DNA of 64,000 bases from JBDOQU01 sp039839375 (GCF_039839375.1 NZ_JBDOQU010000013.1:62001-126000), one strand, 5' to 3'; numbered from the stretch's first letter, positions 7,483 to 16,070 are shown. A program made the numbers and translations. Notes: generated by a model not told the origin, from the letters alone.

Positions 7483-7914
7483 ATGAAGATCACCCCCAAT
7501 CTGATGTTCCAGACCGATGCCCGCGAGGCCTTCCAGGCCTATGCCGACATCCTGAAGGCCGACCGGCTCGACCTGATCACCTTCGCCGACATGCCCGACG
7601 CTCCAGTCGGCCCGGACTGGCAGGACAAGATCGCCCATGCCTGGCTGCAGGTCGGCGACCAGGCGATCATGGGGTCCGACAGCCCGCCCGGCGTCTGCGC
7701 CGATGGCCTGGAGACGGGAACGGCCGCGGGCGACGGCTCGGTTGCCCTGCATTTCGACGCCCCGGACGAGGCGCGGCGGGTGTTCGACGCCCTGGCCGAA
7801 GGCGGCGTGGTCCAGATGCCGTTCTCGCCCACCTCCTGGTCCCCCGGCTTCGGCATGACACGCGACCGCTTCGGCAAGGACTGGATGATCAACACCAATA
7901 GTCCGACCGCCTGA
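7483..7914 (+). CDS. VOC family protein (PhnB/glyoxalase-like)
   Basis: A 143-residue single vicinal-oxygen-chelate protein of the PhnB-like subgroup. Diagnostic parts are the MKITPNLMFQTDAREAF start, the ADMPDAP-containing loop, a middle LHFDAPDEARRVFDAL strand-helix unit and the late GKDWMINTNSP end. The subgroup lacks a demonstrated enzyme activity for most members and the usual metal ligands are not evident, so substrate and reaction are unknown. AAAAGGAGAC stands eight bases before the ATG. It follows the truncated reductase by 25 bases and precedes a DUF1428 stub, matching the usual gene neighbourhood of these three families, here broken on both sides. Confidence 0.85.
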   Translation: MKITPNLMFQTDAREAFQAYADILKADRLDLITFADMPDAPVGPDWQDKIAHAWLQVGDQAIMGSDSPPGVCADGLETGTAAGDGSVALHFDAPDEARRVFDALAEGGVVQMPFSPTSWSPGFGMTRDRFGKDWMINTNSPTA

Positions 7915-7973
7915 ATGCGGGCATCCGACCCGCCGACCGCACGTCATCGACAATCCGAAACAGGAGAAAACCC

Positions 7974-8170
7974 ATGTCCTACGTCACCGGCTTCACGCTC
8001 TGCTGACCTCGGGAGACACACCACCATGGCCGGAGCTGCCGCTTGCGACCTATGTCATCGTCCATGAGGTGCCTGCGGATGCGTGGGGTTATGCCGGACT
8101 GACCCAGGACCATCGTCGCGCGGCTGCTGCCGCTTGTGGAGGCGTGGAATTCCTGACTTTTCCAAAGACG
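7974..8170 (+). pseudogene. Remnant region: DUF1428 start and unidentified frame
   Basis: A ribosome site (CAGGAG) and ATG 7974 begin MSYVTGF, the start typical of DUF1428 proteins, but the frame stops after ten codons at 8006. Beyond it, from about 8020, another open stretch (WPELPLATYVIVHEVPADAW and on) looks protein-like yet has no start codon and I do not recognise it; it merges into the antisense of the EamA gene near 8184. The region appears to be a join between two broken genes, so no product is expected. Confidence 0.5.
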
Positions 8171-8183
8171 GACCTCGTGCGCG

Positions 8184-9101
8184 TCAGTGCTTCGGCCGAT
8201 TCGCTTTTGCCTCCAACAAATCGAGGAAGATGAAGGCGGTGATGACCGCGAGCCCAATTGCGGTCAGCCACGTCCAAGCGTAGGCCGGGGAAAGCCCTTG
8301 GATAGCGAAGGAGACGAGCGGCATCGCGGCCATGGTCACCATGACCGTGTAGGGCTCGCTGTAGCGAATCCCGACCTGCAAAAGATACATCGGCGCGATG
8401 ACGCCAATCACCGCGACGGCCAAGAGAACCATCGCCAAGGCCGCCGACCACTCGATTGCGGACAAATCGGCCGTAGTCGCAAACGCGAGCGAGATTGGGA
8501 GGATGAGGTAGAAGCGGTGTGCGAGAACGGCGCCGGACTTCCACCCCCGATCCAGTAGAGCCTTCGACGCGACGGTGATCAGGACGGCACCCGCCCCCGT
8601 CGCAATGCTCGCTGCAACGCCGAGGAGAGCGGTGCTGACGGTCGACGCAGCTTCTTCCGTTCCGCGTGCGGCGGCAGCGGCAAGGATGGCGCATCCACAC
8701 AGGACGCCGATGCAGACGACCAATCGCCTCGTCGTTGGCTTGGTCCCCGTCATCATTAGCGCGATCAGAACGGCGAAGATCGGGCCGACGCCGACATTGA
8801 GCGCGCTGGCGATGGCCGGTTCAATGATTTTTAGGGCGTAGAAGAACGCCAGGAATGTCAGCGCCGTGCTGGCGTTGAGAAGGATCAGCGGCTTCCAGGC
8901 CGGAAACTTCGCGCCTCGCCCCGACACGACAAGAAAAAACGTCGCCGTCAGAAGGAAAGTGGCGAAAACGAAGAGCGGGGACGGGATGTCCGTCAGCCAC
9001 GTTCCGTAGGCGACTTGGCCGGAAGCTTGCAGGATCACCGCCAGAAGAACCGCGCCGCGCCCGAGCGCCCGTCGGTCCATCAGCGATCTGTCGAGACGCA
9101 A
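8184..9101 (-). CDS. EamA/DMT family transporter
   Basis: A 305-residue membrane protein with about ten hydrophobic segments arranged as two EamA repeats (about residues 15-145 and 165-295), the usual drug/metabolite transporter layout. Members export amino acids, metabolites or drugs; the substrate cannot be read from sequence. It is transcribed leftwards, with its end touching the remnant region at 8170, and has no co-directional partner close by; the 120 bases upstream of its start are AT-richer and probably hold its promoter. Part of the ICE cargo. Confidence 0.85.
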   Translation of the reverse strand: MRLDRSLMDRRALGRGAVLLAVILQASGQVAYGTWLTDIPSPLFVFATFLLTATFFLVVSGRGAKFPAWKPLILLNASTALTFLAFFYALKIIEPAIASALNVGVGPIFAVLIALMMTGTKPTTRRLVVCIGVLCGCAILAAAAARGTEEAASTVSTALLGVAASIATGAGAVLITVASKALLDRGWKSGAVLAHRFYLILPISLAFATTADLSAIEWSAALAMVLLAVAVIGVIAPMYLLQVGIRYSEPYTVMVTMAAMPLVSFAIQGLSPAYAWTWLTAIGLAVITAFIFLDLLEAKANRPKH

Positions 9102-9226
9102 AACAGCCTCGCCTTAGCGTATATTATTGTAAAGCTTCCCACGGAGCACCGCTTAGCAGACAACGTTTGCTGTCGCAGAAAGGTCTGACCTGGTTACCTG
9201 ATGCCGCATAAGTCCTGATTTGTGCT

Positions 9227-9577
9227 TCAAATCGCCTCTTTCGCTGTTGCAGTCGCTGGATCGCCGGTATTTGGCGTATCATGCGGTTCGATCAGGAGGA
9301 GGTGGGTTTCTTGCTCGGCGACGGGCCGGTGCTCGACCCCCTTCGGCACCACGTAGAGATCGCCGGGTCCAAGATCCACGTCGCGGTCGCGAAGCTGGAT
9401 CGTAAGCCTGCCCTTGAGGACGAGGAAGAGGTCGTCGGTGTTGGCGTGAGCGTGCCAAACGAACTCGCCTTGGACCTTCACGACCATGATGTCGTGGCCG
9501 TTGAAGCTCTCGACGACCTTCGGCGACCAATGCTCCGTGAAGGTCGCCAGCTTCTGATCCAGATTGACTACGGGCAT
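9227..9577 (-). CDS. Cupin domain protein
   Basis: A 116-residue single-cupin protein. The first motif HAHANTDDLFLVLKG and the second motif GDLYVVPKGVEHRP supply the usual metal ligands (histidines and an acidic residue, with an aspartate pair in place of the common glutamate spacing). The start at 9577 is chosen because the MPVVNLDQKL segment begins the conserved part and AGAGAGAAA lies upstream; a longer frame to 9631 would add 18 residues overlapping the upstream intergenic space. Function is unknown: small cupins are often sugar- or metabolite-binding enzymes. It follows the second EamA gene by 63 bases on the same strand and may be co-transcribed. Confidence 0.82.
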   Translation of the reverse strand: MPVVNLDQKLATFTEHWSPKVVESFNGHDIMVVKVQGEFVWHAHANTDDLFLVLKGRLTIQLRDRDVDLGPGDLYVVPKGVEHRPVAEQETHLLLIEPHDTPNTGDPATATAKEAI

Positions 9578-9640
9578 GGTGTTTCTCTCTCTTTGCGCGA
9601 GCCGCCCGTCGTCATCATCGACCGGCAGCATTGAAGAATA

Positions 9641-10534
9641 TCACGCCGGGTCCGGTGCGCGGCGTCGCATGGGCCGAGCGAAGATCACGACGTTGCCGAG
9701 AAGGATGAGCGGTAGCCCGGCGATCGCCCAAGGCGTCCAGACATAGTCCTCCAGCACCGTGGACACGGCGAGCGCCACCACCGGGAACAGCACCGTCGCG
9801 TAAGCCGCCCGGTCGGCCCCGACGCGCGCGACCAGCGAGAGGTAGGCGAGAAAGGCCAGAATCGAGCCGGGAATGGCGAGGTAGAGCAGGCTGAGGAGAT
9901 AGGCGGGTGAGAGATCGATCGCGAAGCCGCGGCCGCGCGCCAGGACCAGAAGGGCGAGGAAGACGGCGCCCCACGTCATGCCGCGCGCCACCGCGTTCGG
10001 CAGGTCGACCCCATCGCTCGCGGCGCGCAGCGACACGAGATTGCCGAGCGAGAAGACGAAGGTGCCGCCGAGCGCCAGGGCGACCCCGTAGGCCACCGCA
10101 CCGCCCGCCTCCATTCGTGCAAAGTCCGCTCCGAACAGGAGCGCGATGCCGGCGATCCCCAATGCCGCGCCGAGAAGAACGCGCCTGCTCGGCCGCCTGC
10201 CGAGGAAGACCCACTGGTTGACGGCGTTGAAGACGGTGGCGGCCGAGAACAGGACGGACACGATGCCGCTCGCGACGTGCTGCGTCGCCTCGTAGATCAG
10301 CACGAAGTTGAGCCCGAACAGGCTGGCGCCCATCAGCGCGAACCAGCGGTGCTGCGACAGCGGCGCCGGCTTCAGCCGCCCCGTCAGCGCGAGCCCTGCC
10401 CAGAGAACCATGGCGGCGAGGACAAAGCGGTAGAAGATGGATGCTTCCATCGGCACCGGGCCGAGCTGGAGCTTGATGGCGTACCAGGTGAAGCCCCAGG
10501 CCAGAACAAGCGTTGCGAACAGGAAAGGGATCAT
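9641..10534 (-). CDS. EamA/DMT family transporter (second copy type)
   Basis: A 297-residue membrane protein with ten predicted helices in two EamA repeats; the N-terminal WGFTWYAIKLQLGPVPM and the FYRFVLA segment are typical of YdcZ/RhaT-like DMT exporters. Substrate unknown. It is distinct from the EamA protein at 8184 and not a recent duplicate. It is divergently transcribed from the AraC-type regulator at 10655, an arrangement that often means the regulator controls the exporter; the 120-base shared gap would hold both promoters. The cupin gene follows on the same strand. Confidence 0.87.
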   Translation of the reverse strand: MIPFLFATLVLAWGFTWYAIKLQLGPVPMEASIFYRFVLAAMVLWAGLALTGRLKPAPLSQHRWFALMGASLFGLNFVLIYEATQHVASGIVSVLFSAATVFNAVNQWVFLGRRPSRRVLLGAALGIAGIALLFGADFARMEAGGAVAYGVALALGGTFVFSLGNLVSLRAASDGVDLPNAVARGMTWGAVFLALLVLARGRGFAIDLSPAYLLSLLYLAIPGSILAFLAYLSLVARVGADRAAYATVLFPVVALAVSTVLEDYVWTPWAIAGLPLILLGNVVIFARPMRRRAPDPA

Positions 10535-10654
10535 CGGCCGCAGCCTCGTGACATATCATGCATGGTCGCGTTGTGCCGCAGAGCGCGCGGTCCGTCTGGC
10601 GCCGGCTTGCTCTCCTTGTCACGATCTTGCTGTAAACTGGTCCGGAGACAGCCC

Positions 10655-11635
10655 ATGCCGCTTGCGGCAGCCGCACTCTCCGTGTTTCCTCACCAGCGGT
10701 TCACCGGCAGATTGAACGGAATGAGTGCGACGGACCTTGGCGGCTACACCGTTTTCGACCAGTTGCGGCGCGAGGGCGTGCCGCTGCGCGTTTCAGCGCG
10801 CCTGGGCGATGGTGTCGGGGCGGCTCTGTGGGACCGCAACGAGATAGCGTGGACCAAGTACGAAAACCCCGGTCACCACACCCTCAGCCTCTATGTCGAG
10901 GGCGGCAGCGGGATCAGCCGCCGCGGCGGCCGGGCCGCTCTCGAAAGCGCGGGAGCGGGCAGCCTGTGCCTGATGCCCTCGGACCTGACCACCGATTGGG
11001 ACGTCAGCGGCGAGGTGCGGCTGTTTCACCTCTACATCCCGCGCGCGGCCTTCGACCGGGTCGTGGTGGAGGCGCTGGATGCCGACCCCGCGCGGGTGTC
11101 GCTGCGCGATGCGACCTACTTCCATGACGCCTACCTGGAAGCCGCCATTCGAGGCGCCGTGCTGCCGTTGAGCTGGGATGAGCCGGCTGACAGGCTAGCC
11201 GTCAGCCATGCGAGCCAGATGATGCTCGCCTATCTCGCCTCCCGCTTCACGGACAGGGGCTCCTTCCCGCTGGCTGCCCGCGGCGGACTGTCACCCGGCG
11301 TGCTGCGCCGGGTAACAGAGTTCATGGACGCCCACGTCGACCGGCCGCTTTGCCTCGGAGATCTTGCTGGCGTGGCGGGCCTCAGCGCCTTTCATTTCGC
11401 CCGCGCCTTCAAGCGGTCGACCGGCCAGAGCCCGCACGATTACCTGCTGCGCCAGCGGATCGAGCGGGCCAAGCGACTGATCGAGACCGGGCAAGGCTCG
11501 CTCGCCGAGATCGCACTGAGCTGCGGTTTCAGCGGGCAGAGCCACTTCACAGCGCGGTTTCGGCAGGTCACCAGTCTGACGCCGGGGCAGTTCCAGCGCG
11601 CCACCGGCGCATCTCGCAGAGCCAAGGCGCACTAA
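10655..11635 (+). CDS. AraC family transcriptional regulator
   Basis: A 326-residue regulator. The C-terminal 100 residues carry the double helix-turn-helix: LGDLAGVAGLSAFHFARAFK followed by the second unit SLAEIALSCGFSGQSHFTARF and the closing FRQVTSLTPGQFQ. The N-terminal 200 residues are a ligand-sensing region without an obvious cupin signature. Start: ATG 10655 has GGAGA seven bases upstream; ATG 10721 (MSATDLGG) is an in-frame alternative, and the frame is open further upstream over the divergent promoter, which is not used. It probably controls the divergent EamA exporter and cupin genes; inducer unknown. Confidence 0.87.
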   Translation: MPLAAAALSVFPHQRFTGRLNGMSATDLGGYTVFDQLRREGVPLRVSARLGDGVGAALWDRNEIAWTKYENPGHHTLSLYVEGGSGISRRGGRAALESAGAGSLCLMPSDLTTDWDVSGEVRLFHLYIPRAAFDRVVVEALDADPARVSLRDATYFHDAYLEAAIRGAVLPLSWDEPADRLAVSHASQMMLAYLASRFTDRGSFPLAARGGLSPGVLRRVTEFMDAHVDRPLCLGDLAGVAGLSAFHFARAFKRSTGQSPHDYLLRQRIERAKRLIETGQGSLAEIALSCGFSGQSHFTARFRQVTSLTPGQFQRATGASRRAKAH

Positions 11636-11867
11636 GCGGAGCTGCGGGCAGTCGCAAATATCGGGATTTCTGCGACTTGAGATGCGACGGCGGACCGGTA
11701 GAGACGCAGCGCGTCGGCCGTCCGGGCCTCCAATTATACGCGGTCGACGCCGCAATCCCGCATCGACACGCCTCACTTTCGCGATCATCCTCATCTGAGG
11801 ATTTGTCGTGATGCACCGTGGAGCGCGCCGATGATCGCCGCAGCACGATCTTGGTCGTCGAGGTGCT
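11636..11867. other. Gene-free stretch with GTCGCA/TGCGAC inverted repeats
   Basis: No convincing gene. GTCGCA (11651-11656) pairs with TGCGAC at 11671-11676 and the motif is repeated at 11683-11688, recalling the GTCGCAAA/TTTGCGAC pair at 7081-7131. The stretch lies between convergent AraC and metallo-hydrolase genes and may mark another junction in the cargo. Confidence 0.4.
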
Positions 11868-12554
11868 TCAGCCGTCGCCGCCAGCTTCTATCCGGGAGAC
11901 CACCGCATCGAGGTCGCGGCGGAATGCTTCCGGCGTATAGGGGGTCGCCACCACAGCGCCCTTCAGCGCGGGCCAAGGGATCAGAAGCTCGAACTCAATG
12001 TCCCGCAGGCGTGACAGGCTCTCAAGGAAGGCCCGGCGATCGCTGCTTTCGAGGAGCACGCCCCGCAGCTCGCCGTCTTTGACGAGAAGGCTGTCCGCGG
12101 TGAATAGGCATCTCGCGTCCGGACCATGCCAGAGATACGCCGTCGAGCCAGGCGTATGGCCGGGAATGGGAATGGCCCTGAGGTCGGGTCTGATCTGCCG
12201 GGCATCGTCGAACGTCTGGGCAATCGCGACTTTCTTTTCCGCCTCCTCGCGATCTGCCTCATGGATGATGACGGGCGTTCCTAGCCGATCCGCGATCGCT
12301 TGAGCGCCGGTGATCCCCTCGTGCCAGTGGCCGAGCCAGAGCGCTCCCGCGCCCCCGAGCCGGTCGATCGCGCTGGCGCTGCGGAGCGCGCCCTCGCTGG
12401 CGTTAAGCAGGAGGTTTCCGTCGTCGCTGCAGATGAGAAAGGACCGCACCACCTCGTCGGGCGCGAAGCTGAGCTCCTGAGGGGCGCTCGCGAAGAGGTT
12501 CGTTGTTATCGGATCAAGCGCTTCCATTTCGGGCGAAGCTGCTTGGATGTTCAT
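11868..12554 (-). CDS. Metallo-beta-lactamase-fold hydrolase, SoxR-controlled
   Basis: A 228-residue protein with the MBL fold. The usual metal motif HxHxDH is replaced by HWHEGI near residue 95, so one histidine pair remains but the aspartate-histidine end is lost; the later GHTPGS (about residue 152) and a downstream FTADSLL strand are conserved. Members include thioesterases and glyoxalase II-like enzymes; with the altered motif, single-metal or non-canonical activity is possible. AAGGAG precedes the ATG. Upstream lies a consensus sox box inside a promoter with a 19-base spacer reading into this gene, and soxR itself is divergent, so the gene is probably induced by redox-active compounds. 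Confidence 0.82.
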   Translation of the reverse strand: MNIQAASPEMEALDPITTNLFASAPQELSFAPDEVVRSFLICSDDGNLLLNASEGALRSASAIDRLGGAGALWLGHWHEGITGAQAIADRLGTPVIIHEADREEAEKKVAIAQTFDDARQIRPDLRAIPIPGHTPGSTAYLWHGPDARCLFTADSLLVKDGELRGVLLESSDRRAFLESLSRLRDIEFELLIPWPALKGAVVATPYTPEAFRRDLDAVVSRIEAGGDG

Positions 12555-12588
12555 CGGTCTGCTCCTTGTCCGTGTTGAAGGAGCACCT

Positions 12589-12619
12589 TAGATAGAACCT
12601 CAACCATAGTTGAGGTCAA
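12589..12619 (-). promoter_or_regulatory. SoxR-dependent promoter with sox box
   Basis: On the minus strand TTGACC (12619-12614) and TATCTA (12594-12589) are separated by 19 bases, the overlong spacer typical of MerR-family activation. The spacer and -35 edge hold the perfect palindrome CCTCAAC-CATA-GTTGAGG at 12598-12615, close to the E. coli sox box. It reads into the metallo-hydrolase gene; soxR starts 21 bases away on the other strand. Confidence 0.85.
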
Positions 12620-12635
12620 GGCTTTCCGACGAGAA

Positions 12636-13079
12636 ATGTCAAAACGTCTCGAAATGCTCTCGGCGGGTCAGATCGCGCAGCGCAGCGGCGTCGCGGTTTC
12701 TGCGCTGCACTTCTACGAGCGCAACGGGCTTATCTCCGCAATGCGCAGCGCCGGAAATCAGCGCCGCTATGCGCGGGCCGTGCTGCGAAGGGTGGCGATC
12801 ATTCGCGTGGCCACGGAGCTCGGCATTCCGCTCTCTGCGGTGAAGACGGCCTTCGACAGCCTTCCGCGCGACCGCGTTCCGACCGCGTCGGACTGGGAGC
12901 GCATCGCGTCGGGTTGGCGCGCCATGCTGGACGAGCGGATCACGCGCACGGTGCTGCTACGCGACCGCCTGGCCGACTGTATCGGCTGCGGCTGCCTTTC
13001 GGTCAGCGCCTGTCCCCTCGCCAATCCCGACGATATCGCCGCGGAACGCGGCACCGGCGCGGTGGAGCTGGAGCCGTGA
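12636..13079 (+). CDS. soxR: Redox-sensitive transcriptional activator SoxR
   Basis: A 147-residue MerR-family regulator. The winged helix occupies residues 8-45 (AQRSGVAVSALHFYERNGLI), a long dimer helix follows, and the [2Fe-2S] ligands are C115, C118, C120 and C126 in CIGCGCLSVSAC, the exact SoxR spacing. Role: senses redox-cycling compounds through cluster oxidation and untwists promoters with overlong spacers. The only sox box seen is in the gap to the divergent metallo-hydrolase gene, so that gene is the likely local target. ATG 12636 is the first start after the box; its ribosome site is weak. The gene is intact and of normal length. Confidence 0.95.
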   Translation: MSKRLEMLSAGQIAQRSGVAVSALHFYERNGLISAMRSAGNQRRYARAVLRRVAIIRVATELGIPLSAVKTAFDSLPRDRVPTASDWERIASGWRAMLDERITRTVLLRDRLADCIGCGCLSVSACPLANPDDIAAERGTGAVELEP

Positions 13080-13298
13080 CGACAGTCGCTCGTTGCGAAT
13101 ATTTCGATTAAAACGATGGTTTTGCGCCTGATTCTTGCAACCTCGCAGAACGAGACTCCCGAGACAACGATGTAGGTCTGCTTCGGGTCGTGAGCTGAAG
13201 GACAGCCTATGCGTGTCGCGGTCGGAAAGCCGACTTTCCGCTTTCGGCCCAACCTGGGCCTTGCGGGTCGCATGTCCAAAAGGCCTCCTGGCGAAGGC
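13080..13298. other. Gene-free stretch after soxR
   Basis: No supported gene, RNA or repeat. Short AT-richer bases at 13090-13125 follow soxR; no clear hairpin terminator was found. It separates soxR from the convergent DUF1810/exonuclease pair. Confidence 0.4.
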
Positions 13299-13724
13299 TC
13301 ACGACCCCACGAAATGGAGCGTCCACTCGTCGCGCTTCCCAGAACACAGGCGGTCCAAAGCCCGGCCGAACACATCCTCGTCCGGAGCGGCCGCTTCGAA
13401 CAAGGTCATCGAGGACCGGAACTTGAGGTCATCGGGCGAGCCGAACATCTCGTGCAGCGAGCTGCCTTGGCTCTCCAGTACTGTCCGCGTGCAGAGCGTT
13501 AGCCGCGGGCCCAGCAGCTCGTGCAGGAGATAAGCCCGCGCCTCGTCGAGAGAGGCAATCCCATAAAGCTGCGCCGTTGAGGAATGACCGAGCCCGCGTA
13601 ACTGAGGGAAGACGAACCACATCCAGTGGCTCTTCTTCCGGGCGGCTTTCAGCTCCGCAAGCGCGGTGTCGAACACCGGCGCCTGTGCCGTGACGAAGCG
13701 CTCGAGATCGAACGGATTGGCCAT
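13299..13724 (-). CDS. DUF1810 domain protein
   Basis: A 141-residue protein of the DUF1810 family, recognised by the DLERFVTAQAPVFDTALAEL start, the KSHWMWFVFPQLRGLGHS signature and the DDLKFRSSMTLFEAA segment. Function unknown in the family; the fold is small and helical, cytoplasmic. ATG 13724 is chosen because conserved sequence starts there and its A overlaps the stop codon of the exonuclease gene (TGATG), a coupled arrangement; the longer frame to 13790 would run inside that gene. The pair forms a two-gene operon, with xthA first. Confidence 0.85.
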   Translation of the reverse strand: MANPFDLERFVTAQAPVFDTALAELKAARKKSHWMWFVFPQLRGLGHSSTAQLYGIASLDEARAYLLHELLGPRLTLCTRTVLESQGSSLHEMFGSPDDLKFRSSMTLFEAAAPDEDVFGRALDRLCSGKRDEWTLHFVGS

Positions 13725-14542
13725 CACGAAACTGCCTTTGCTGGTGCGAGGGTTCTTCTGCGCTTCGGCACCTCGGCAAGCTCGATCCATGTCGGCGCAT
13801 GATCGCTGGTCTTCTCCCAGCCGCGCACCTGACGGTCGACCCCAGCAGCGGCCAACCGAGGGGCGATGGAGGGGCTGAGCAGCAGATGATCTATCCGCAG
13901 GCCGGCATCGCGGCCATAGGCGTTCCGAAAGTAATCCCAGAACGTATAGATCCGCTCATCCGGATGAAGTTTACGCAGCGCGTCCGTCCATCCCTGCGCG
14001 ACGAGGCGGCGATAGGTTTCGCGCACCTCGGGGCGGAACAGCGCGTCGTCGAGCCAGCGCTCCGGTTTATAGACGTCGAGATTCGTGGGCATAACGTTGT
14101 AGTCCCCGGCGAGGACGACCGGCAGCCCAGTCGCCAGCAGGTCGGCCGCATGGGCCGAGAAGCGCTCGAACCAGCGGAGCTTGTAGTCGAACTTCGGCCC
14201 GGGCGCGGGGTTGCCGTTCGGTAGATACAGGCAGCCGATCAGGACGCCCTTCACAGCCGCCTCGATATAGCGGCTGTGTGTGTCGTCGGGATCCCCGGGG
14301 AGACTGCGACGGGTCTCGTGAAGCTCTGCTCCCCGCGCGAGGATGGCGACGCCGTTCCAGCTCTTCTGCCCGTGCCAGATGGCGCTGTAGCCCGCGTCGC
14401 CGATCGCCGCTTCCGGGAATTTCTCCGGCGGCGCCTTCAGCTCTTGCAGGCACACCACGTCGGGCGCCGCTTCCGCCAGCCATCGGAGCAGGACGGTCAA
14501 GCGTCCGTTGACGCCGTTCACGTTGTAGGTGGCGATCTTCAT
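13724..14542 (-). CDS. xthA: Exonuclease III-like AP endonuclease
   Basis: A 272-residue member of the endonuclease/exonuclease/phosphatase family, XthA type. Visible active-site parts: N7 in TYNVNG, E34 in CLQELKAP, the GDYNVMPTNLD loop with its Asp/Asn pair, the RIDHLLLS strand and the terminal SDHAP with the catalytic histidine. Role: base-excision repair, cutting at abasic sites and trimming 3' ends; needs a divalent metal. Length and motifs are complete. It leads the operon with the DUF1810 gene. Most bacteria carry a chromosomal copy, so this may be a second, ICE-borne repair enzyme. Confidence 0.92.
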   Translation of the reverse strand: MKIATYNVNGVNGRLTVLLRWLAEAAPDVVCLQELKAPPEKFPEAAIGDAGYSAIWHGQKSWNGVAILARGAELHETRRSLPGDPDDTHSRYIEAAVKGVLIGCLYLPNGNPAPGPKFDYKLRWFERFSAHAADLLATGLPVVLAGDYNVMPTNLDVYKPERWLDDALFRPEVRETYRRLVAQGWTDALRKLHPDERIYTFWDYFRNAYGRDAGLRIDHLLLSPSIAPRLAAAGVDRQVRGWEKTSDHAPTWIELAEVPKRRRTLAPAKAVS

Positions 14543-14607
14543 CTGCTTGGTATCAGACAGAACCTGAAATTCCCGGCATTATTGGAACCGATGCTATCGC
14601 ACGTCAG

Positions 14608-14885
14608 CTACCGACGTTTGGACAGCGCTTCTGCGCAGAAGATGTCGAGCGCTGTGATGAGAGCGACATTCGCGAAAGCGCCCGCGGCGACCGAGCGCTG
14701 CGGATTGTCGCGGTTGAATGCAGGGGCGAGGCCAGCGAGATCCAGGGCGTCGCCAGCCACGCGCGCCCACACCCCGGCGTCGGATCCTCGGATAGGAGGA
14801 TGCCCAGCCCGGCGCCGATCTCGCGGAGCCCGTAAGCACCGGTCACGTTCCTGGCGAGGCGGCCCGGTTAGCGCGTTGAACATTG
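14608..14885 (-). pseudogene. Frameshifted DUF4267-like membrane protein remnant
   Basis: Two reading frames of the minus strand together give one protein-like sequence: TGAYGLREIGAGLGILLSED in one frame and VWARVAGDALDLAGLAP followed by NPQRSVAAGAFANVALITAL in another. The frame changes near 14770-14787. This pattern resembles the small membrane proteins (DUF4267-like or cyclase/dehydrase-associated) of about 120-200 residues. The N-terminus upstream of about 14885 does not continue the homology, so the gene is both truncated and frameshifted. Confidence 0.55.
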
Positions 14886-14965
14886 TCCGGCGAGGGGTAC
14901 CAAGGTCGGGGAGCCAAGCGAACCTGCATTGACGCTGCGTCGCGATCTGGCCTCGGCCCTCGAAC

Positions 14966-15811
14966 TCATGCACCGGGCCGCAGCGACTTCGGTAACGCGA
15001 TCTCCTCGAAATGCTCGGCCAGACGGTGCAGCGTCTCCAGCATCACCGGCCCGGCCATCGCCCGGCCATGGCCCGTCACGAGCAGATCCGGATCCAGCGC
15101 TGCCAGCCGCCGCACGGACGCGGCGGCGGCTGTCCAGTCCGGCGTGAAATAGCGCGGCGGTCCATGCATCTCGGGCTCCTGGACGGCGATCTCGTAGGCT
15201 GATTCCTGTCCCGTCGTGATGATCGCGTCACCCGCGATTAGTGTTCGGTCCCCTTCGCGCCAGAAGGATACATGGCCAGGCGTGTGACCGGGCGTGTGGA
15301 GCCATCGCCATCCCGGCAGGAACGGCACGCTGCCGTCCTCCGGAAGAGTCTGGAGGCGGCGGGAGACGTCGATGGGCGAGCGGGGAAACAAGGGGGCGAG
15401 CTTGGGCATGATCCCGCCGTCGGCGCCGGTGTCCGGCGCGGGATAGGACTGGCGTCCGGTGAGGAAGGGGTGCTCCAGCGGGTGAGCGTAGATCGGCGCG
15501 TCCCACGCCTCGCTTAGATCCTCGAGGGCGCCGATGTGATCGAAATGGCCGTGCGTCTGGATGATCGCCGCCGGACGTGACGACGCTCCGAAGCGCGACG
15601 CGGCACCGGCGATGATCTCCTTCTTGGTGCCAGTGACGCCCGTGTCGATCAGCACCCAGCCGCGATCGCCAGGATCCGGGGGACCGACGAAGGCGACGTT
15701 GACCATCGCTGCACGTAGGTAGGCTACGTCGGTCCGCACTTCGCGAACATGGGCGGCATCGACCTGCTCGGGCGCGCGTGCGCTCTCCGGCAGTGGAATC
15801 TGGACGGCCAT
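14966..15811 (-). CDS. Metallo-beta-lactamase-fold hydrolase
   Basis: A 281-residue MBL enzyme with an intact metal site: THGHFDHIG (HxHxDH) near residue 88, a GHTPGHVSF histidine motif, the AGDAII aspartate and a GHGRAM late histidine. Such proteins hydrolyse thioesters, lactones or phosphoesters; the substrate is not readable. Start: ATG 15811 with AGGAGA ten bases upstream; a longer frame to 15871 lacks a ribosome site. It stands alone on the minus strand between a pseudogene and a 260-base gap. It is not a close copy of the SoxR-linked MBL protein, whose metal motif is altered. Confidence 0.87.
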   Translation of the reverse strand: MAVQIPLPESARAPEQVDAAHVREVRTDVAYLRAAMVNVAFVGPPDPGDRGWVLIDTGVTGTKKEIIAGAASRFGASSRPAAIIQTHGHFDHIGALEDLSEAWDAPIYAHPLEHPFLTGRQSYPAPDTGADGGIMPKLAPLFPRSPIDVSRRLQTLPEDGSVPFLPGWRWLHTPGHTPGHVSFWREGDRTLIAGDAIITTGQESAYEIAVQEPEMHGPPRYFTPDWTAAAASVRRLAALDPDLLVTGHGRAMAGPVMLETLHRLAEHFEEIALPKSLRPGA

Positions 15812-16070
15812 TGCCTTGGGTCTCCTCGTGAACAGCAAGGGCAACGTTCTAAGAAGGGGCATGTTGCACATGGAATTGCGCCCGCGATTGTGGAGAGCAA
15901 TTTCGATTTCACGCGGCTGGCCCGCGACTCATCTAAGAGCGGCAGTATGCTCGTCTCGTGGACGGCGCTTGAAGCGAAAGGGGGGCGCCTTAAGCGTCGC
16001 CACTTGCTTGTTTTGTCCGATCGGGTCCACGGATAATCAACCGGCGTGGGTTAGGCTGTTCAAAGTCATC
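15812..16070. other. Gene-free stretch between MBL and dehydrogenase genes
   Basis: Nothing that can be supported as a gene. It must contain the promoter of the leftward MBL gene near its left side; no repeats or strong hairpins were noticed. Confidence 0.4.

Noticed and set aside
13135..13533. Plus-strand open frames over the DUF1810 gene
   Set aside because: No start signal or domain; DUF1810 on the minus strand matches throughout and is coupled to xthA.
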